In this document: positions 1 to 10,627 of the stretch, piece by piece
Layout of the letters: the number at the start of each line of letters is the position of its first letter
Position numbering within the stretch: the stretch's first letter is position 1
DNA from: Campylobacter cuniculorum DSM 23162 = LMG 24588
GTDB lineage: Bacteria > Campylobacterota > Campylobacteria > Campylobacterales > Campylobacteraceae
Assembly: GCF_002104335.1 (NCBI RefSeq)
Contig: NZ_CP020867.1
Location: 1,401,206-1,465,205, forward strand
Length of the DNA: 64,000 nucleotides
Direction: 5' to 3'
Program-made: the position numbers and the translations under genes
The notes under the pieces: model-generated
The model's input: only the letters and a program-made list of their open reading frames with translations
The model's database searches: none
What the model was told of the DNA's origin: nothing

Positions 1-2188
1 CTTCTTTATATGCGTCATTTAAGGAAGTAAAATCCAAAATTTTATAACTTGATTTCAGTCTATCGCGGACATTTTCAACTTTGAGATTGTTTGGAATTTC
101 TATAGTGATTTCAAAATAATCCATTGCTGAATAAGAATTACTCGATAGATTGATGGTCAATAAATTAATTTGCATTTTAGCAAGTAAAACTAAAAATTCG
201 GCTAGAATTCCTTTTTTATTTTCTAAAGAAAAAATCACTTTATATTGTTTTGGGATATTAGAATCCCATTTTATAAATATCATGTCTTTATTTTCATTAA
301 GCATTTGTTCAGCTTTATCACAGAGTTTATGATGCACAATTGCGTTTCCGCCTTCAACAAAAGCAATGATAGAATCGCCTTTTTTAGGGTGGCAACAATA
401 ATCAAATTCCACATTAGAAATTTTGTTATTAGAATAAAATAAAAAATGTCCGATTTTTTGTTCCCTGATTTCATACCTATTAAACCAAGATTTTTTAGCA
501 TATTTTTTGAGGGCATTGACTATATCTTCAAAATAAGCATTATCGCTAGAAATTTGATGAATTCTACGCCCTAAATTTTCTTTTTTAATCCAATCTTCAA
601 TCTGCTCTTTATGTGTGCGAAAAACACAACAAAGCATATTAATCGCACTCGTAAAATCAATTTCTCTGATTTTTTGTTTGCAAAATTCTCTAATGTTTGC
701 TTTAGCCTTGCCTGTTTTAACACTATCTATCCAAGAACAACGATAAAATCTTTCATCTGTAGTTACAATACGAACTATATCTCCATTTTTAAGCTCTGTT
801 AAAAGGGGAACTTTGACACGATTGACATAGGCACTTTTTGCATGCAAACCTATCTTAGTATGCACTTCATAGGCAAAATCAAGCACCGTTGCACCGCGTG
901 GAAGGGTAAAAATCTCGCCCTTAGGAGAATACACAGCAATATCCTCAACATAAAGGCTATCTTTAGCATATTCGTAAAGCTCGATGGCATTATAATCTTC
1001 TGCATTTTCAAGCTGATTAGCATTTTGCATAGAAATATCAGTAAGCCAATCCAATTTTGGAGCCGCGATACTGCCCTCTTCTTTGTATTTCCAATGTGCA
1101 GCAATTCCAAATTCGGCAATCTTGTGCATATCAAAAGTACGAATTTGAGCCTCAATAATATTTTTTGTATCAAAAAGTGTGGTGTGAATCGTTTGATAGC
1201 CATTTTGTTTAGGTAAAGCGATATAATCTTTAAAACGCGAGATTAAGGGATTAAAATTTGTATGCAAAATTCCTAAAGCCAAATAACAATCAGAAATTTT
1301 ATTGACTAAAATTCTCACCCCTAATAAATCAAGCACCTCCTCGATACCAACGCCCTTTCTTTGCATTTTAAGATAGATAGAATAGCTGTGTTTTATACGC
1401 TTTTGAATTTCAAAAGTGCCCTGTCTGAAACCATTGCTTAAAAATAATAATTCAATTTTAGATATAAAATCATTCAATCCAAGTTGCATTTGCTGATTTT
1501 TTGAGTTGATATAATTATAAATTTGTTTATATTCATCGGGCATTAAATATTTAAAACTCAAATCTTCTAAATAATTTTTAATGCTTGAAATTCCAAGTCT
1601 GTGTGCAATAGGAGCATAAACAACTAAGGTTTCTTCACTGATTCTTTTTTGTTTATCCTCTCTTAATGCCTCTAAAGTGAGCATATTGTGGAGTCTGTCG
1701 CAAAGCTTTACAATCAAAACTCCCACATCTTCTATACTTGCTAAAAGCATATTTCTAAAGGTTAGTGCGGATTTGGTGAGATTTTTTTTTGATTTAGAGC
1801 TAATAAGATTATCTTCTCTAATTTCTATGATTTTAGTCAATCCCAAAACAAGCCTTAAAACTTCAGAACCAAATTCTTCTCTTAGTTCCTCTTCAGTGCA
1901 ATCAGTATCCTCAATCACATCGTGTAAAAGTGCCGCCAAAATAGTCGGTCTGCTATCGCTTAAAAATCCTACCAAACTCGCCACTAAAATAGGATGCACT
2001 GCATAGGGCTCACCGCTTTTTCTCAATTGTCCTTGATGATAAGCAATACAACGTTGCACCGCTTTTTCTAAAACCTCATCTTTTTCACAGACCCGGTAAA
2101 GAATTCTTTGTGCATTTTCTAAATTTCTACAATTTTTAATCTCTTCGATTAATTTTTCAAGTAAAAATTCTTCATCAAATGTTTTCAA
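1..2188 (-). CDS. spoT: SpoT/RelA bifunctional (p)ppGpp synthetase/hydrolase, 3' end cut by window
   Basis: Makes and degrades the stringent-response alarmone (p)ppGpp in the cytoplasm. Translating the minus strand from TTG at 2186-2188 stays open to the window edge for about 729 codons. The C. jejuni protein is about 731 aa as I recall, so only the last residues and the stop are missing. Seen in order: an HD hydrolase motif (LLHDVIEDT, near residue 87), a synthetase region containing [15 protein letters not shown], a TGS domain ([20 protein letters not shown]) and a C-terminal ACT domain. The start is non-AUG and overlaps the rpoZ stop by 14 bp, which suggests translational coupling in a pyrH-rpoZ-spoT operon. 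rpoZ and spoT are also neighbours in many other Proteobacteria. Confidence 0.93.
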   Translation of the reverse strand, partial: MKTFDEEFLLEKLIEEIKNCRNLENAQRILYRVCEKDEVLEKAVQRCIAYHQGQLRKSGEPYAVHPILVASLVGFLSDSRPTILAALLHDVIEDTDCTEEELREEFGSEVLRLVLGLTKIIEIREDNLISSKSKKNLTKSALTFRNMLLASIEDVGVLIVKLCDRLHNMLTLEALREDKQKRISEETLVVYAPIAHRLGISSIKNYLEDLSFKYLMPDEYKQIYNYINSKNQQMQLGLNDFISKIELLFLSNGFRQGTFEIQKRIKHSYSIYLKMQRKGVGIEEVLDLLGVRILVNKISDCYLALGILHTNFNPLISRFKDYIALPKQNGYQTIHTTLFDTKNIIEAQIRTFDMHKIAEFGIAAHWKYKEEGSIAAPKLDWLTDISMQNANQLENAEDYNAIELYEYAKDSLYVEDIAVYSPKGEIFTLPRGATVLDFAYEVHTKIGLHAKSAYVNRVKVPLLTELKNGDIVRIVTTDERFYRCSWIDSVKTGKAKANIREFCKQKIREIDFTSAINMLCCVFRTHKEQIEDWIKKENLGRRIHQISSDNAYFEDIVNALKKYAKKSWFNRYEIREQKIGHFLFYSNNKISNVEFDYCCHPKKGDSIIAFVEGGNAIVHHKLCDKAEQMLNENKDMIFIKWDSNIPKQYKVIFSLENKKGILAEFLVLLAKMQINLLTINLSSNSYSAMDYFEITIEIPNNLKVENVRDRLKSSYKILDFTSLNDAYKE

Positions 2189-2393
2189 CTAAACCCTCTA
2201 AAGTGATTTTGCTTTCTGCAATTTCATAGAGTGCAATATCTGCTAATTTGAATTTATTTTTATCAAGTTCAACCAAAGGCATAGCTCCATCAGCAAGCTG
2301 TTCAGCTCTTTTTGCGACCACTAAGGCAAGATGATAGCGGTCATTTCCCATTTTTTCTAAAGCTTTAGCAGCTATTTGTTCGATTCTTTGCAT
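2175..2393 (-). CDS. rpoZ: RNA polymerase omega subunit
   Basis: Small subunit that helps assemble the beta-prime subunit of RNA polymerase. The 72-aa product starts [20 protein letters not shown] and has the family's conserved N-terminal helix region (the RY-x-LAL..AKRA segment) with a usual length. An AAGGAG-type ribosome site lies just before the ATG. It starts 10 bp after pyrH ends and overlaps the spoT start, so the three genes are probably one transcript. Confidence 0.95.
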   Translation of the reverse strand: MQRIEQIAAKALEKMGNDRYHLALVVAKRAEQLADGAMPLVELDKNKFKLADIALYEIAESKITLEGLVENI

Positions 2394-2403
2394 AATTTCT
2401 CCT

Positions 2404-3168
<765 letters not shown>

Positions 3169-3178
3169 TTAAAATTAG

Positions 3179-4369
3179 CTAATTTAGACTGATTAATTCT
3201 AAAGGATTGATATGAAAATTTTTTTGAGTCACTTCAAAAGTTAAATCATTTTTGATTCTTCCAAGCACAGCACCTTTTTTAATATTCTTACCCGCTTTTA
3301 TAGTCGGTGCGATTTTATCAAGATGGGCATAAATTGTATGCACTCCATCGCTATGCTCAACAATCACAACTCTTTGAAGCATACTTGTATCTTTAGCAAA
3401 AACAACCTTTCCATCTAAAACACTTTTAACCGTTGCATCAGATTTTTTACTTCTTAAAACCACATTTTCATTAAAAATTTTAATATTATAAATGGGATCA
3501 ACATAATTTCCAAATTTTTGTTTAACAACAAAAGAATCAAGCGGGGCTATGGTTTTTTTACCTGTGTATTTTTTAATATTTGTGCCTTGATAACTTGAAC
3601 CGATTTGTCTTATGGTTTGATTATTATTTGGTACTTTTGAGATGTTTTGATTCGCTGTCTTTTTTTCCTCTTGTTCTTTATTTTCTATGATTTTAAGTTG
3701 ATTTAAAGTATTTCTAAGTTCATCTTGCTGGGCTTTTAAATCTTCAAGCTTTTTAGTGTAGATGGCTCTATCAGTTTTTTGTTTATTGATTTCATCAACT
3801 TGTTTTTGTCTTAAATCTCTAAGCTTAGAAATTTGCTCATTGTAATTTTTAAGACTTAAATGAATGTTTTTAATCTGCTCTTGTTTCTCGTCAATCAAAC
3901 GACTCACCTCCTCATAATTTTTAGACAGATTAAAAATTTCCTCTCTTAAAACCTTATCCACATTTTCTAAAACCTCAAAAGCCATAAAACTTTCCTCACT
4001 TTCAATATAGCCTTGTGGTATAGGCAAATCATAAGCAAAATCTTTAGCGATGAGTGAAACAAGCTTATTTTCCATCAAAGCTTTGTTTTGAAGCAATTCT
4101 TTGTTTTGATTGTTGAGTGTATTGAGTTCTTTATTTTGTAATTTTGCACTTTCTTCGAGCTTTGAAGTTTGGGAATTAAGAGTTTGAATTTGCAAACTTA
4201 ATTCCTTTAAGCTTTTTTCGCCATTTAAAATATCACTTGCTAAATCTTCTAATTTTTTATTCAATTGTTCTTGTATGCGTTTGTTTTCTTCTAAATTTTT
4301 AGTCTTTTCGTTGATTGTGCTCGCTAAAATAAAGGTCAAAATACAAGATAAAAATAAAACAAACCTCAT
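3179..4369 (-). CDS. EnvC-like M23/LytM-domain protein with coiled coil
   Basis: The 396-aa protein has an N-terminal signal peptide (MRFVLFLSCILTFILAS), a long coiled coil (about residues 20-230), and a C-terminal LytM/M23 domain (about 275-396). The domain keeps YAHL but seems to lack the usual zinc ligands: there is no HxxxD-type motif before it, and the HxH position reads LTFEV. This matches EnvC, whose degenerate LytM domain activates cell-wall amidases under control of FtsEX. The gene overlaps ftsX by 4 bp (ATGA) directly after ftsE-ftsX. It corresponds to C. jejuni Cj1275c, usually labelled an M23 peptidase. The EnvC role is inferred from context and missing ligands. Confidence 0.85.
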   Translation of the reverse strand: MRFVLFLSCILTFILASTINEKTKNLEENKRIQEQLNKKLEDLASDILNGEKSLKELSLQIQTLNSQTSKLEESAKLQNKELNTLNNQNKELLQNKALMENKLVSLIAKDFAYDLPIPQGYIESEESFMAFEVLENVDKVLREEIFNLSKNYEEVSRLIDEKQEQIKNIHLSLKNYNEQISKLRDLRQKQVDEINKQKTDRAIYTKKLEDLKAQQDELRNTLNQLKIIENKEQEEKKTANQNISKVPNNNQTIRQIGSSYQGTNIKKYTGKKTIAPLDSFVVKQKFGNYVDPIYNIKIFNENVVLRSKKSDATVKSVLDGKVVFAKDTSMLQRVVIVEHSDGVHTIYAHLDKIAPTIKAGKNIKKGAVLGRIKNDLTFEVTQKNFHINPLELISLN

Positions 4370-5172
4370 CTTTTCACCCTAAACATAACAAAATTGACAC
4401 ACATCAAACAAACAAAGAGAGTGGCAAGAAAAATTCCACCCAAATGCACAATAAAATTCACAGGAGGCAAAACAATATCCACAGCTTTTAAGCTCTCTTG
4501 TATGAAAGTAAGATTATAAAAACGGGTAAAAAAAAGCAAAAGAATTAAAAAAGAAATGAAACAATCCACAAAAACCACACGATAGAGCATAAAAGAACGA
4601 AACCAAAAAGGTGCTCCAAACAAACACATAATTTCCACCCTTTGAGTGTGTTCATAAAGCCAAATTCGCATTTGTTTTAAAAATAGCACAAAACTAAGTA
4701 AAATGATAATGAATAAAAACAACCAAAACACAAGCTTAACCAAAACAAGCAAAGAATAAATTTTGTCATGAGTTTTAGAAAAGGTTTCAACTTTACTGAT
4801 GCCATTTATACTCAAAAGCTGATTTTTTATTGTGTTTAATTCGCTTTGATTGGGCAAATGATTAAGTTTTATGCTATAAAATTTTGGTAAAGAATTTCTT
4901 AAAATCTTTAAATTTTTATCTGAAATGTCTTTTTTTAGTCTTTCGATTAAATCCTTAGGGTCTAAAATTTCAAAACTTACAAAAGAAGAAATTTTTGTCT
5001 TTATTATATTTTCATCAAGATTTGAAGTGCTTGTAATGATGATATTATAGTCTTTATTCACAAGTTTTTCATAATAATTTAAAGTTGAATTCGTAAGCAA
5101 AATAAACTCAAAAGCAAACATCATAAAAAGCAAAGGTAAAATCAAAGAGATATGTGTTTTAAAAAATTTCAT
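4366..5172 (-). CDS. ftsX: Cell division permease FtsX
   Basis: Membrane partner of the FtsE ATPase at the division septum; the pair transmits ATP hydrolysis across the membrane to a cell-wall hydrolase activator. The 268-aa product has an N-terminal membrane segment (about residues 7-27), an extracytoplasmic domain (about 30-140), then three further hydrophobic segments, the usual FtsX topology. It overlaps ftsE by 14 bp upstream and the envC-like gene by 4 bp downstream, so all three are probably co-translated. Confidence 0.9.
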   Translation of the reverse strand: MKFFKTHISLILPLLFMMFAFEFILLTNSTLNYYEKLVNKDYNIIITSTSNLDENIIKTKISSFVSFEILDPKDLIERLKKDISDKNLKILRNSLPKFYSIKLNHLPNQSELNTIKNQLLSINGISKVETFSKTHDKIYSLLVLVKLVFWLFLFIIILLSFVLFLKQMRIWLYEHTQRVEIMCLFGAPFWFRSFMLYRVVFVDCFISFLILLLFFTRFYNLTFIQESLKAVDIVLPPVNFIVHLGGIFLATLFVCLMCVNFVMFRVKR

Positions 5173-5824
5173 TCATTTTTCCATTTTCTATATTAAATCT
5201 TCTATAATTAAGTCTTAAATTGCTAGGAATTCTGTGAGTGACAACCACAACACAAGTGTTTAAAAGCTCTCTAGCAGATTTTAAAAGCGTCCAAATAATA
5301 TCCGAAGAATATTCGTCTAAATTTCCAGTAGGCTCATCACAAAGCAAGAGTCTTGGATTGTGAGCTAAGGCTCTTGCCATCGCGACTCTTTGTTGCTCCC
5401 CTCCTGAAAGCTGGTCGGGTTTTTTATCGGCTTTAAAAGTTAAATTGACATGCTTTAAAAGCTTTGCAGCTTGTTCTTTACAAACCTTTTTGCTATAACC
5501 TTTAATCATCAAAGGAAGCATAACATTCTTTTCTACGCTGTATTCTTGAATGAGCTTATAATCTTGAAAAATGATTCCTATCTTTTGACGCAAGGCTAAA
5601 AGCTCTAAATTTCCTATGTTTTTCATAGATGTTTTACACACTTCAAGCTGTCCTGAAAGCAATTCTAAATCCCCATAAAAAGACTTTAAAAGTGTGCTTT
5701 TTCCACTTCCACTTTTCCCTGTGATAAAAACAAAATCATCGTTTTTAAAAGCAAAACTTGCCTCTTTAATCACAAGTTCATCATAACCTAGAGTCAATCG
5801 TTCTGCTTTTATAAGATAGGGCAT
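5159..5824 (-). CDS. ftsE: Cell division ATP-binding protein FtsE
   Basis: ABC-type ATPase that works with FtsX. The 221-aa product has Walker A (GKSGSGKSTLL, about residue 36), the ABC signature LSGGEQQRVAMARAL and Walker B LLLCDEPTGNLD, followed by the switch histidine in VVTHR. The length is typical for FtsE. It is the first gene of the ftsE-ftsX-envC-like block; about 75 bp separate it from trmB upstream. Confidence 0.95.
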   Translation of the reverse strand: MPYLIKAERLTLGYDELVIKEASFAFKNDDFVFITGKSGSGKSTLLKSFYGDLELLSGQLEVCKTSMKNIGNLELLALRQKIGIIFQDYKLIQEYSVEKNVMLPLMIKGYSKKVCKEQAAKLLKHVNLTFKADKKPDQLSGGEQQRVAMARALAHNPRLLLCDEPTGNLDEYSSDIIWTLLKSARELLNTCVVVVTHRIPSNLRLNYRRFNIENGKMNEIF

Positions 5825-5899
5825 TCATTTTCCTTACAATTTTTTGTATTCATAATTTTGCTTTATTTTTGCTTAAAATTCAAGCAAAATTTTAAATTT

Positions 5900-7069
5900 T
5901 TATGAAAAATTTTCAAAAATTTGTTGAAGCCTTTTCATAGCCTTTAAATTTTCTTTGGTTTTAAAAGGTTTTTTAAAAACAAAGTTCAAATCCTTACCTA
6001 AAAGTAAATAGAGCTTTTCAGGTTTATTAAAAGAACCCAAGCTGATTTTAACGAGCAAAGTGCCATCATCGAGTCTATAAAAATTTTGAAAATGCAAGAA
6101 AAAATCCTCTTCTTTAAAAGTTTGATTTTTAAGCTCTTTTTGCAAACACGTTAAATTATATGGAGTGAAAGTTAAAACCTTTAAATTCGGCTCATCTGTT
6201 TTTTGATTGTCATTTTCTAAATTATCTAAATTCCAAACGCTTAAATCATAAATATTTTTGTTTTGTCTTTTCCATCTGTCTTCATACTTGCTTGAAATTT
6301 CTAAATTTTCGTTCTTTTTAAGAGAAAATCGAGGGCTTTGAAATTCCAAAAAATTTTTAAGTGCAAAATCAAAATACTCCAAACTATCCGTTCTAAGCTC
6401 AAAAACTCCATTCTTTGTAAGCACCCTTGCACATTCTTTACAAAAAGCTTGACTTATGATGCGTCTGTGTGGTTTTTTATCCCAAGGCACAGGAAAATGT
6501 AAAAAAATTTTTTCTGCACAATTTGAATTTAAAACACTCATTAAAAGCCTTGCATCACTTTGAATGAGTAAGATATTATCATAATTTTTTGCAAGTTTTG
6601 CAACTTGAGTTAAACATGGGGTATAAATTTCCACTCCAAGCATTAAAATTTCGGGGTTTTCTCTGGCTTGATAGAGCAAATGTCTGCCCGACCCAAAGCC
6701 TATTTCTATATAAATTCTTTTATTTTTTAACTTTTCAATCAGCTCATCAAAATCATTAACAATGCAAGCAGTCTTTTGCAGCAAAGCCTTATGTTTAAAA
6801 GATTCACTTGTCAGCTCCTCGCAAAAATTCTCTTTAAAAACTTCTAAAGCCTTTTGCAAATAACTCATTTGAGAGGGTTTAGAATGCTTGTCTGCTTTAA
6901 TGATAAACTCATCTTGCTCTTTTTTAATCTGCAAAAAAAATTTTTGTTCCTCCACCTGAACAAAAACAAGAATAATGTTTTCATTTGCAGCCTTCCAAAG
7001 CAATTTAACCCCATTTTTTTCAAAAGGCAAATCAAAAGTTTTGATTTTTTTTGCTTTGAAATTTGGCAT
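5900..7069 (-). CDS. trmB: tRNA (guanine-N7-)-methyltransferase, long form
   Basis: Methylates guanine 46 in the variable loop of tRNAs using SAM. The SAM-binding motif (IYIEIGFGSGRHLL) and the substrate motif (FLHFPVPWDKKPHRR) are clear. At 389 aa it is much longer than the usual ~230 aa: an extra ~120 residues precede the methyltransferase core and about 90 follow. This long form matches C. jejuni Cj1278c as I recall. Its start overlaps the flpA stop by one base (TAATG), indicating coupling. Confidence 0.9.
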   Translation of the reverse strand: MPNFKAKKIKTFDLPFEKNGVKLLWKAANENIILVFVQVEEQKFFLQIKKEQDEFIIKADKHSKPSQMSYLQKALEVFKENFCEELTSESFKHKALLQKTACIVNDFDELIEKLKNKRIYIEIGFGSGRHLLYQARENPEILMLGVEIYTPCLTQVAKLAKNYDNILLIQSDARLLMSVLNSNCAEKIFLHFPVPWDKKPHRRIISQAFCKECARVLTKNGVFELRTDSLEYFDFALKNFLEFQSPRFSLKKNENLEISSKYEDRWKRQNKNIYDLSVWNLDNLENDNQKTDEPNLKVLTFTPYNLTCLQKELKNQTFKEEDFFLHFQNFYRLDDGTLLVKISLGSFNKPEKLYLLLGKDLNFVFKKPFKTKENLKAMKRLQQIFENFS

Positions 7070-8295
7070 TATTGTCCCGCTTTAACCCTTTTTGAAGGTG
7101 CTGATTCATTTCCTGCTAAATCAACACTTATGACTTCATATTCATATTCAATTCCCGGTAAAGCCTTAATGTCTTTGAGTCTTTTTTCTTTAACACCCTT
7201 AAAAATTACAGGAGAATCTCCTCCATAACGTTTGATGATATATTCACTCGCTCTATCATCATTATCCACCCATTCTAAATTAATACCATCACTTGCACTT
7301 TGAGCTAAAATGATGCTTGGTGCAGCAGGAAGTCCCAAAGTTTTACCCTCTACACCTTCTTTAGGCATAGGGCTTTCAAGGGCATCTTTATCCACTTGAG
7401 TGATTTTATAATACTTGCTTTTTCCAACTTCATTAACAAGATCTTCATAATGATTAGAATCCGTTTGAGCCAAAAGAGTATAAGGCAAGAAACTTGAGCT
7501 TGTGGAATAAATTTTATAATAAGAAAAATCCGCATCATTTGAAGCATTCCAAGAAAGAGAGATTTTATTTGATAAATCTGTACTTGCTTTTAAGCCTTCC
7601 ACTTGCGACGGCAAAGCCTTGCTTGTAGAGCTTAAAATTTCACTCGGCTCACTTTCAATCCCATCAAAACTTATTGCAAAGATTCTATAATCAAAACTTT
7701 CATTGTCCTTCATATCTGTATCGATATATTCAGCATTGAGACGATTTTTAAGCTTGGCTATTGTTTTAAATTGATTTTCACCCATTTTTGTTCTTTCAAT
7801 CCTATAAGAATCCACTCTTAAATCCGGATGGGGACGCCAAATCAATTTAATGCGATTGGGAAGATTTGTTACAGCTTGGACAAAAGGCAAGGCTTCGATT
7901 CTTGGTTGAGTTATAAGCTCTATACTTGTGCCTTCTTCAGAAATATGGTTTTGATTGTTAAAACTTTTCATCATATAGTGATATTTTTTTCCGGGTTCAA
8001 GCTTACTATCAACATAATGCGTTTGAAATTTATCTTTAATCGTTGCAACAAGTTTAAATTCAGGACTATCTTCGCTCGAACGATACAGATAAAAGCCCTC
8101 TATGTTTTCATTATACAAAGGCTCCCATTCAAAGGCTGCACTACTCATATCACTTATGCTTTTTAATTTTTCAATCTTTGGCAAACTTTCATTCACTAAA
8201 GTTTCTTTTGAATTTGTCATTCCCGCAGGAATGCTACAAGCACTAAGCAAAAGAATCAAACAAAGAGAGTAAAAACTCAATTGCAATTTTTTCAT
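7069..8295 (-). CDS. flpA: Fibronectin type III lipoprotein FlpA (adhesin)
   Basis: The N-terminal signal ends in a lipobox (LLLSAC), so the mature protein should be lipid-anchored. The 408-aa chain contains about three to four fibronectin type III repeats, recognisable by recurring patterns of the form W.p..d....Y.IyR and Y.V..vD..gnES. In C. jejuni, FlpA (Cj1279c) is a surface adhesin that binds host fibronectin. Its 5' end lies inside the 3' end of rluD (53-bp overlap) and its 3' end touches trmB, so it belongs to the same transcript. Confidence 0.93.
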   Translation of the reverse strand: MKKLQLSFYSLCLILLLSACSIPAGMTNSKETLVNESLPKIEKLKSISDMSSAAFEWEPLYNENIEGFYLYRSSEDSPEFKLVATIKDKFQTHYVDSKLEPGKKYHYMMKSFNNQNHISEEGTSIELITQPRIEALPFVQAVTNLPNRIKLIWRPHPDLRVDSYRIERTKMGENQFKTIAKLKNRLNAEYIDTDMKDNESFDYRIFAISFDGIESEPSEILSSTSKALPSQVEGLKASTDLSNKISLSWNASNDADFSYYKIYSTSSSFLPYTLLAQTDSNHYEDLVNEVGKSKYYKITQVDKDALESPMPKEGVEGKTLGLPAAPSIILAQSASDGINLEWVDNDDRASEYIIKRYGGDSPVIFKGVKEKRLKDIKALPGIEYEYEVISVDLAGNESAPSKRVKAGQ

Positions 8296-9208
8296 CGATT
8301 TCTCCTATGCTAAATTTTTTTAATAAAATTGTTTCAAAATCATTCATCAAAGGGGCTTTAACAAAAATTTTTTCCTTTGTTTTTGGATGGATAAAATAAA
8401 GCACATAAGAATGAAGCATCATTCTTAAATCTGTTTTAGCCTTATATCCATACAAAATATCGCCTAAAATATGACGATTCAAACTTGCTAAATGTGCTCT
8501 AATCTGATGAGTTCTACCGGTAAAAAGTTTTGCTGCAATCAAGGCACAATCTTTAGAATTCAGCAAATTTACAAAGGCACTTTTAGCACTTTTAGCCCCT
8601 CTTATTCCCTCATCCACAACGCTTTTTTTAATGGGATTATAAACGCAACGTGCTAAGGCTTTATTGATGATTATTTTATCCTCTTTTAATGGCAAATCAA
8701 TTAACGCAAGATAAATTCTACCTAAAGTTTTATCTTGCAATTGTTCGCTTAATTTTTGATGCGTGAAATTATTTTTAGCGATGATAATAGCTCCGCTCGT
8801 ATTTTTATCGAGTCTATGCACTAATCCTGCACGAATTTCACCACCTAAATTTGAAAGGGTGTAATTTTTAGAAACCAACCAATCCACGAGAGTGGCTTGT
8901 TTAACACTACTTGCTCCATGCACGGGAAGTTGAGGAATTTTATTTAAAACAAGCAAATCTTCATCTTCATAAAGAATGTCAAGCTCAAAATGAATTTCAT
9001 ATTTAGGATTTGTTTGAGTTTGAAGTGGAATTTTTATTTGAATTTCATCGGCGATTTTAAGTTTAAGTGAATTTTTCTTTTGAATTTCACCATTGACACA
9101 AACACCTCCATTTTCAATAAGTGAAGCCACTTGAGAGCGACTTTGTTTGAGTTTTTGAGCTAAAAAAATATCCAATCTCACATTCTCATCGCTTAAAAAA
9201 TTTTGCAT
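8243..9208 (-). CDS. rluD: 23S rRNA pseudouridine synthase, RluD family
   Basis: Converts specific uridines in 23S rRNA to pseudouridine. An S4 RNA-binding domain (about residues 10-70, RLDIFLAQKLKQSRSQVASL) is followed by the synthase domain with catalytic HRLDKNTSG and the RTHQIRAHLA motif. I chose ATG at 9206-9208 (MQNFLSDENV) because AGGGAAAAG sits just before it. An open frame extends 51 bp further upstream but has no good ribosome site. The 3' end overlaps flpA by 53 bp, a long overlap for unrelated functions. Confidence 0.92.
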   Translation of the reverse strand: MQNFLSDENVRLDIFLAQKLKQSRSQVASLIENGGVCVNGEIQKKNSLKLKIADEIQIKIPLQTQTNPKYEIHFELDILYEDEDLLVLNKIPQLPVHGASSVKQATLVDWLVSKNYTLSNLGGEIRAGLVHRLDKNTSGAIIIAKNNFTHQKLSEQLQDKTLGRIYLALIDLPLKEDKIIINKALARCVYNPIKKSVVDEGIRGAKSAKSAFVNLLNSKDCALIAAKLFTGRTHQIRAHLASLNRHILGDILYGYKAKTDLRMMLHSYVLYFIHPKTKEKIFVKAPLMNDFETILLKKFSIGEIDEKIAIEFLLSLFDSFA

Positions 9209-9262
9209 CTTTTCCCTATAAACATAAAAAATAATTTTTAATTGTAAGAATTTTAGCATATA

Positions 9263-9270
9263 ATTATAAT
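9263..9270. promoter_or_regulatory. Overlapping divergent -10 boxes, rluD (-) and rodA (+)
   Basis: The 8-bp palindromic core ATTATAAT gives TATAAT on the plus strand (9265-9270, 27 nt before rodA) and TATAAT on the minus strand (9263-9268, 55 nt before rluD). The two polymerases would compete for the same bases. Inferred from sequence only. Confidence 0.5.
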
Positions 9271-9296
9271 AAATTTAAATACAAACGAGGCAAATT

Positions 9297-10394
9297 TTGT
9301 TTAAATTAGACAGACGCATTTTAACGCATTTTGATTTCGTTCAACCCTTTTTGATTTTACCCATTATATTGACTTCGTTTTTTTTGATTTTTGAGGCTAA
9401 TAGCTTTTTAGCTGAAAAACAATTTGTTTATATGTGTATAGGTTTTTTAGCCTTTAGTTTTTTCTTTTTCTTACCTATACGCAGATTGATGTGGCTCATA
9501 CCCTTGCTTTATTGGGTGAATATTTTTTTACTTTTAAGCACGGATATTTTCGGAGTTGAAAAACTTGGAGCTAAACGTTGGCTTGAAATTCCATTCACTC
9601 ATTTTACCATACAACCTTCAGAACTCTTTAAACCCTCGTTTATCTTAATGCTTGCCTATTTGATTTATCAAAAACCTCCTCCAAAAAATGGCTATAAGAT
9701 TAAAAGTTTCATTAAGCTTAGTTTCTATATCATTTTACCCTTTTTGTTGATCGCTAAAGAACCCGATTTAGGCACTGCGTTGGTGCTTTTGATTGTAGGT
9801 TTTGGAGTGCTTTTTATCATAGGTGTCAATTATAAAATTTGGCTAAGCATTGCCCTTATTGTGGGGCTTTGCTCTCCTATGGCTTATACTTATCTTTTAA
9901 AGCCCTATCAAAAACAAAGGATTCAAAAATTCATATCTCAAGCTCCTGATTATCAAGTTGCACAATCAATGATAGCGATTGGAAATGGTGGATTAATCGG
10001 CAAACCTCAAGATGAAGCCACTCAAACTCATTTTAAATTTTTGCCGATTTCAACGAGTGATTTTATCTTTGCTTATATGATAGAAAGATTTGGATTTTTA
10101 GGAGGTTTAACCCTTATTTTGTTTTATATTTTATTGATTTTTCATCTTTTGAGTTTAAACCAAAAACTTAAAGAAGATTATTTTGCAAGAGTTGTGCTTA
10201 ATTGCGTTGCACTTTTTATTTTTATCTATTCAGCTGTTAATATTTCTATGACCATAGGACTTGCTCCCGTTGTAGGTGTGCCTTTGCCTTTTTTCAGTTA
10301 TGGTGGTAGTTCTTTTACAATTTTTATGATTTTTTTTGGAATTTTACAACATCTCATTACTTTTAGATTTTCTTGGGTTGAAAAGAACAAATAA
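9297..10394 (+). CDS. rodA: Rod-shape SEDS peptidoglycan glycosyltransferase RodA
   Basis: SEDS-family glycosyltransferase that polymerises lipid II during side-wall elongation, normally with PBP2. The 365-aa product has about ten membrane segments and the conserved cytoplasmic and periplasmic family motifs: LGAKRWLEIPF, TIQPSELFKP, KEPDLGTA, and the C-terminal GVPLPFFSYGGSS. The start is TTG at 9297, with GAGG about 8 nt upstream. It corresponds to C. jejuni mrdB (Cj1282). The following 136 bp up to the inverted-repeat arm hold no gene that I can see. Confidence 0.93.
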   Translation: MFKLDRRILTHFDFVQPFLILPIILTSFFLIFEANSFLAEKQFVYMCIGFLAFSFFFFLPIRRLMWLIPLLYWVNIFLLLSTDIFGVEKLGAKRWLEIPFTHFTIQPSELFKPSFILMLAYLIYQKPPPKNGYKIKSFIKLSFYIILPFLLIAKEPDLGTALVLLIVGFGVLFIIGVNYKIWLSIALIVGLCSPMAYTYLLKPYQKQRIQKFISQAPDYQVAQSMIAIGNGGLIGKPQDEATQTHFKFLPISTSDFIFAYMIERFGFLGGLTLILFYILLIFHLLSLNQKLKEDYFARVVLNCVALFIFIYSAVNISMTIGLAPVVGVPLPFFSYGGSSFTIFMIFFGILQHLITFRFSWVEKNK

Positions 10395-10556
10395 TTTTTC
10401 AACCACTTCATCAACCTAAAATGCTTTAAAATATTATTAAGATAATGAATATAGCAAAAATGCAATTGCTGATTGAGATTAAATTTTAAAATATGTTTTT
10501 TACATTTTAAATCAAAATTTAAATTTATACTTAAATTCACAAAACATTTGCATTTG

Positions 10557-10580
10557 TTTTTTTTTTTTTTTTGATATAAT
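10557..10580 (+). promoter_or_regulatory. Poly-T (T16) promoter with TATAAT
   Basis: A run of 16 T (10557-10572) is followed by GATATAAT, with the -10 box at 10575-10580, 48 nt before the ATG. The tract occupies the spacer immediately upstream of the -10, so slippage there could alter transcription. The same TTGCATTTG-Tn-GATAyAAT layout recurs at the 24856 and 29058 genes. Confidence 0.6.
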
Positions 10581-10627
10581 TGTTATCTTTTATTAATTTA
10601 GATGTTAAATCAATTAAAGGATAATTT

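Noticed and set aside
842-1216. Open frames on the plus strand inside spoT and on the minus strand in other frames
   Set aside because: The minus-strand spoT reading frame is continuous with all conserved domains. The others are shadows without ribosome sites.
9209-9259. A longer rluD start
   Set aside because: No ribosome site; the S4 domain begins normally from 9208.
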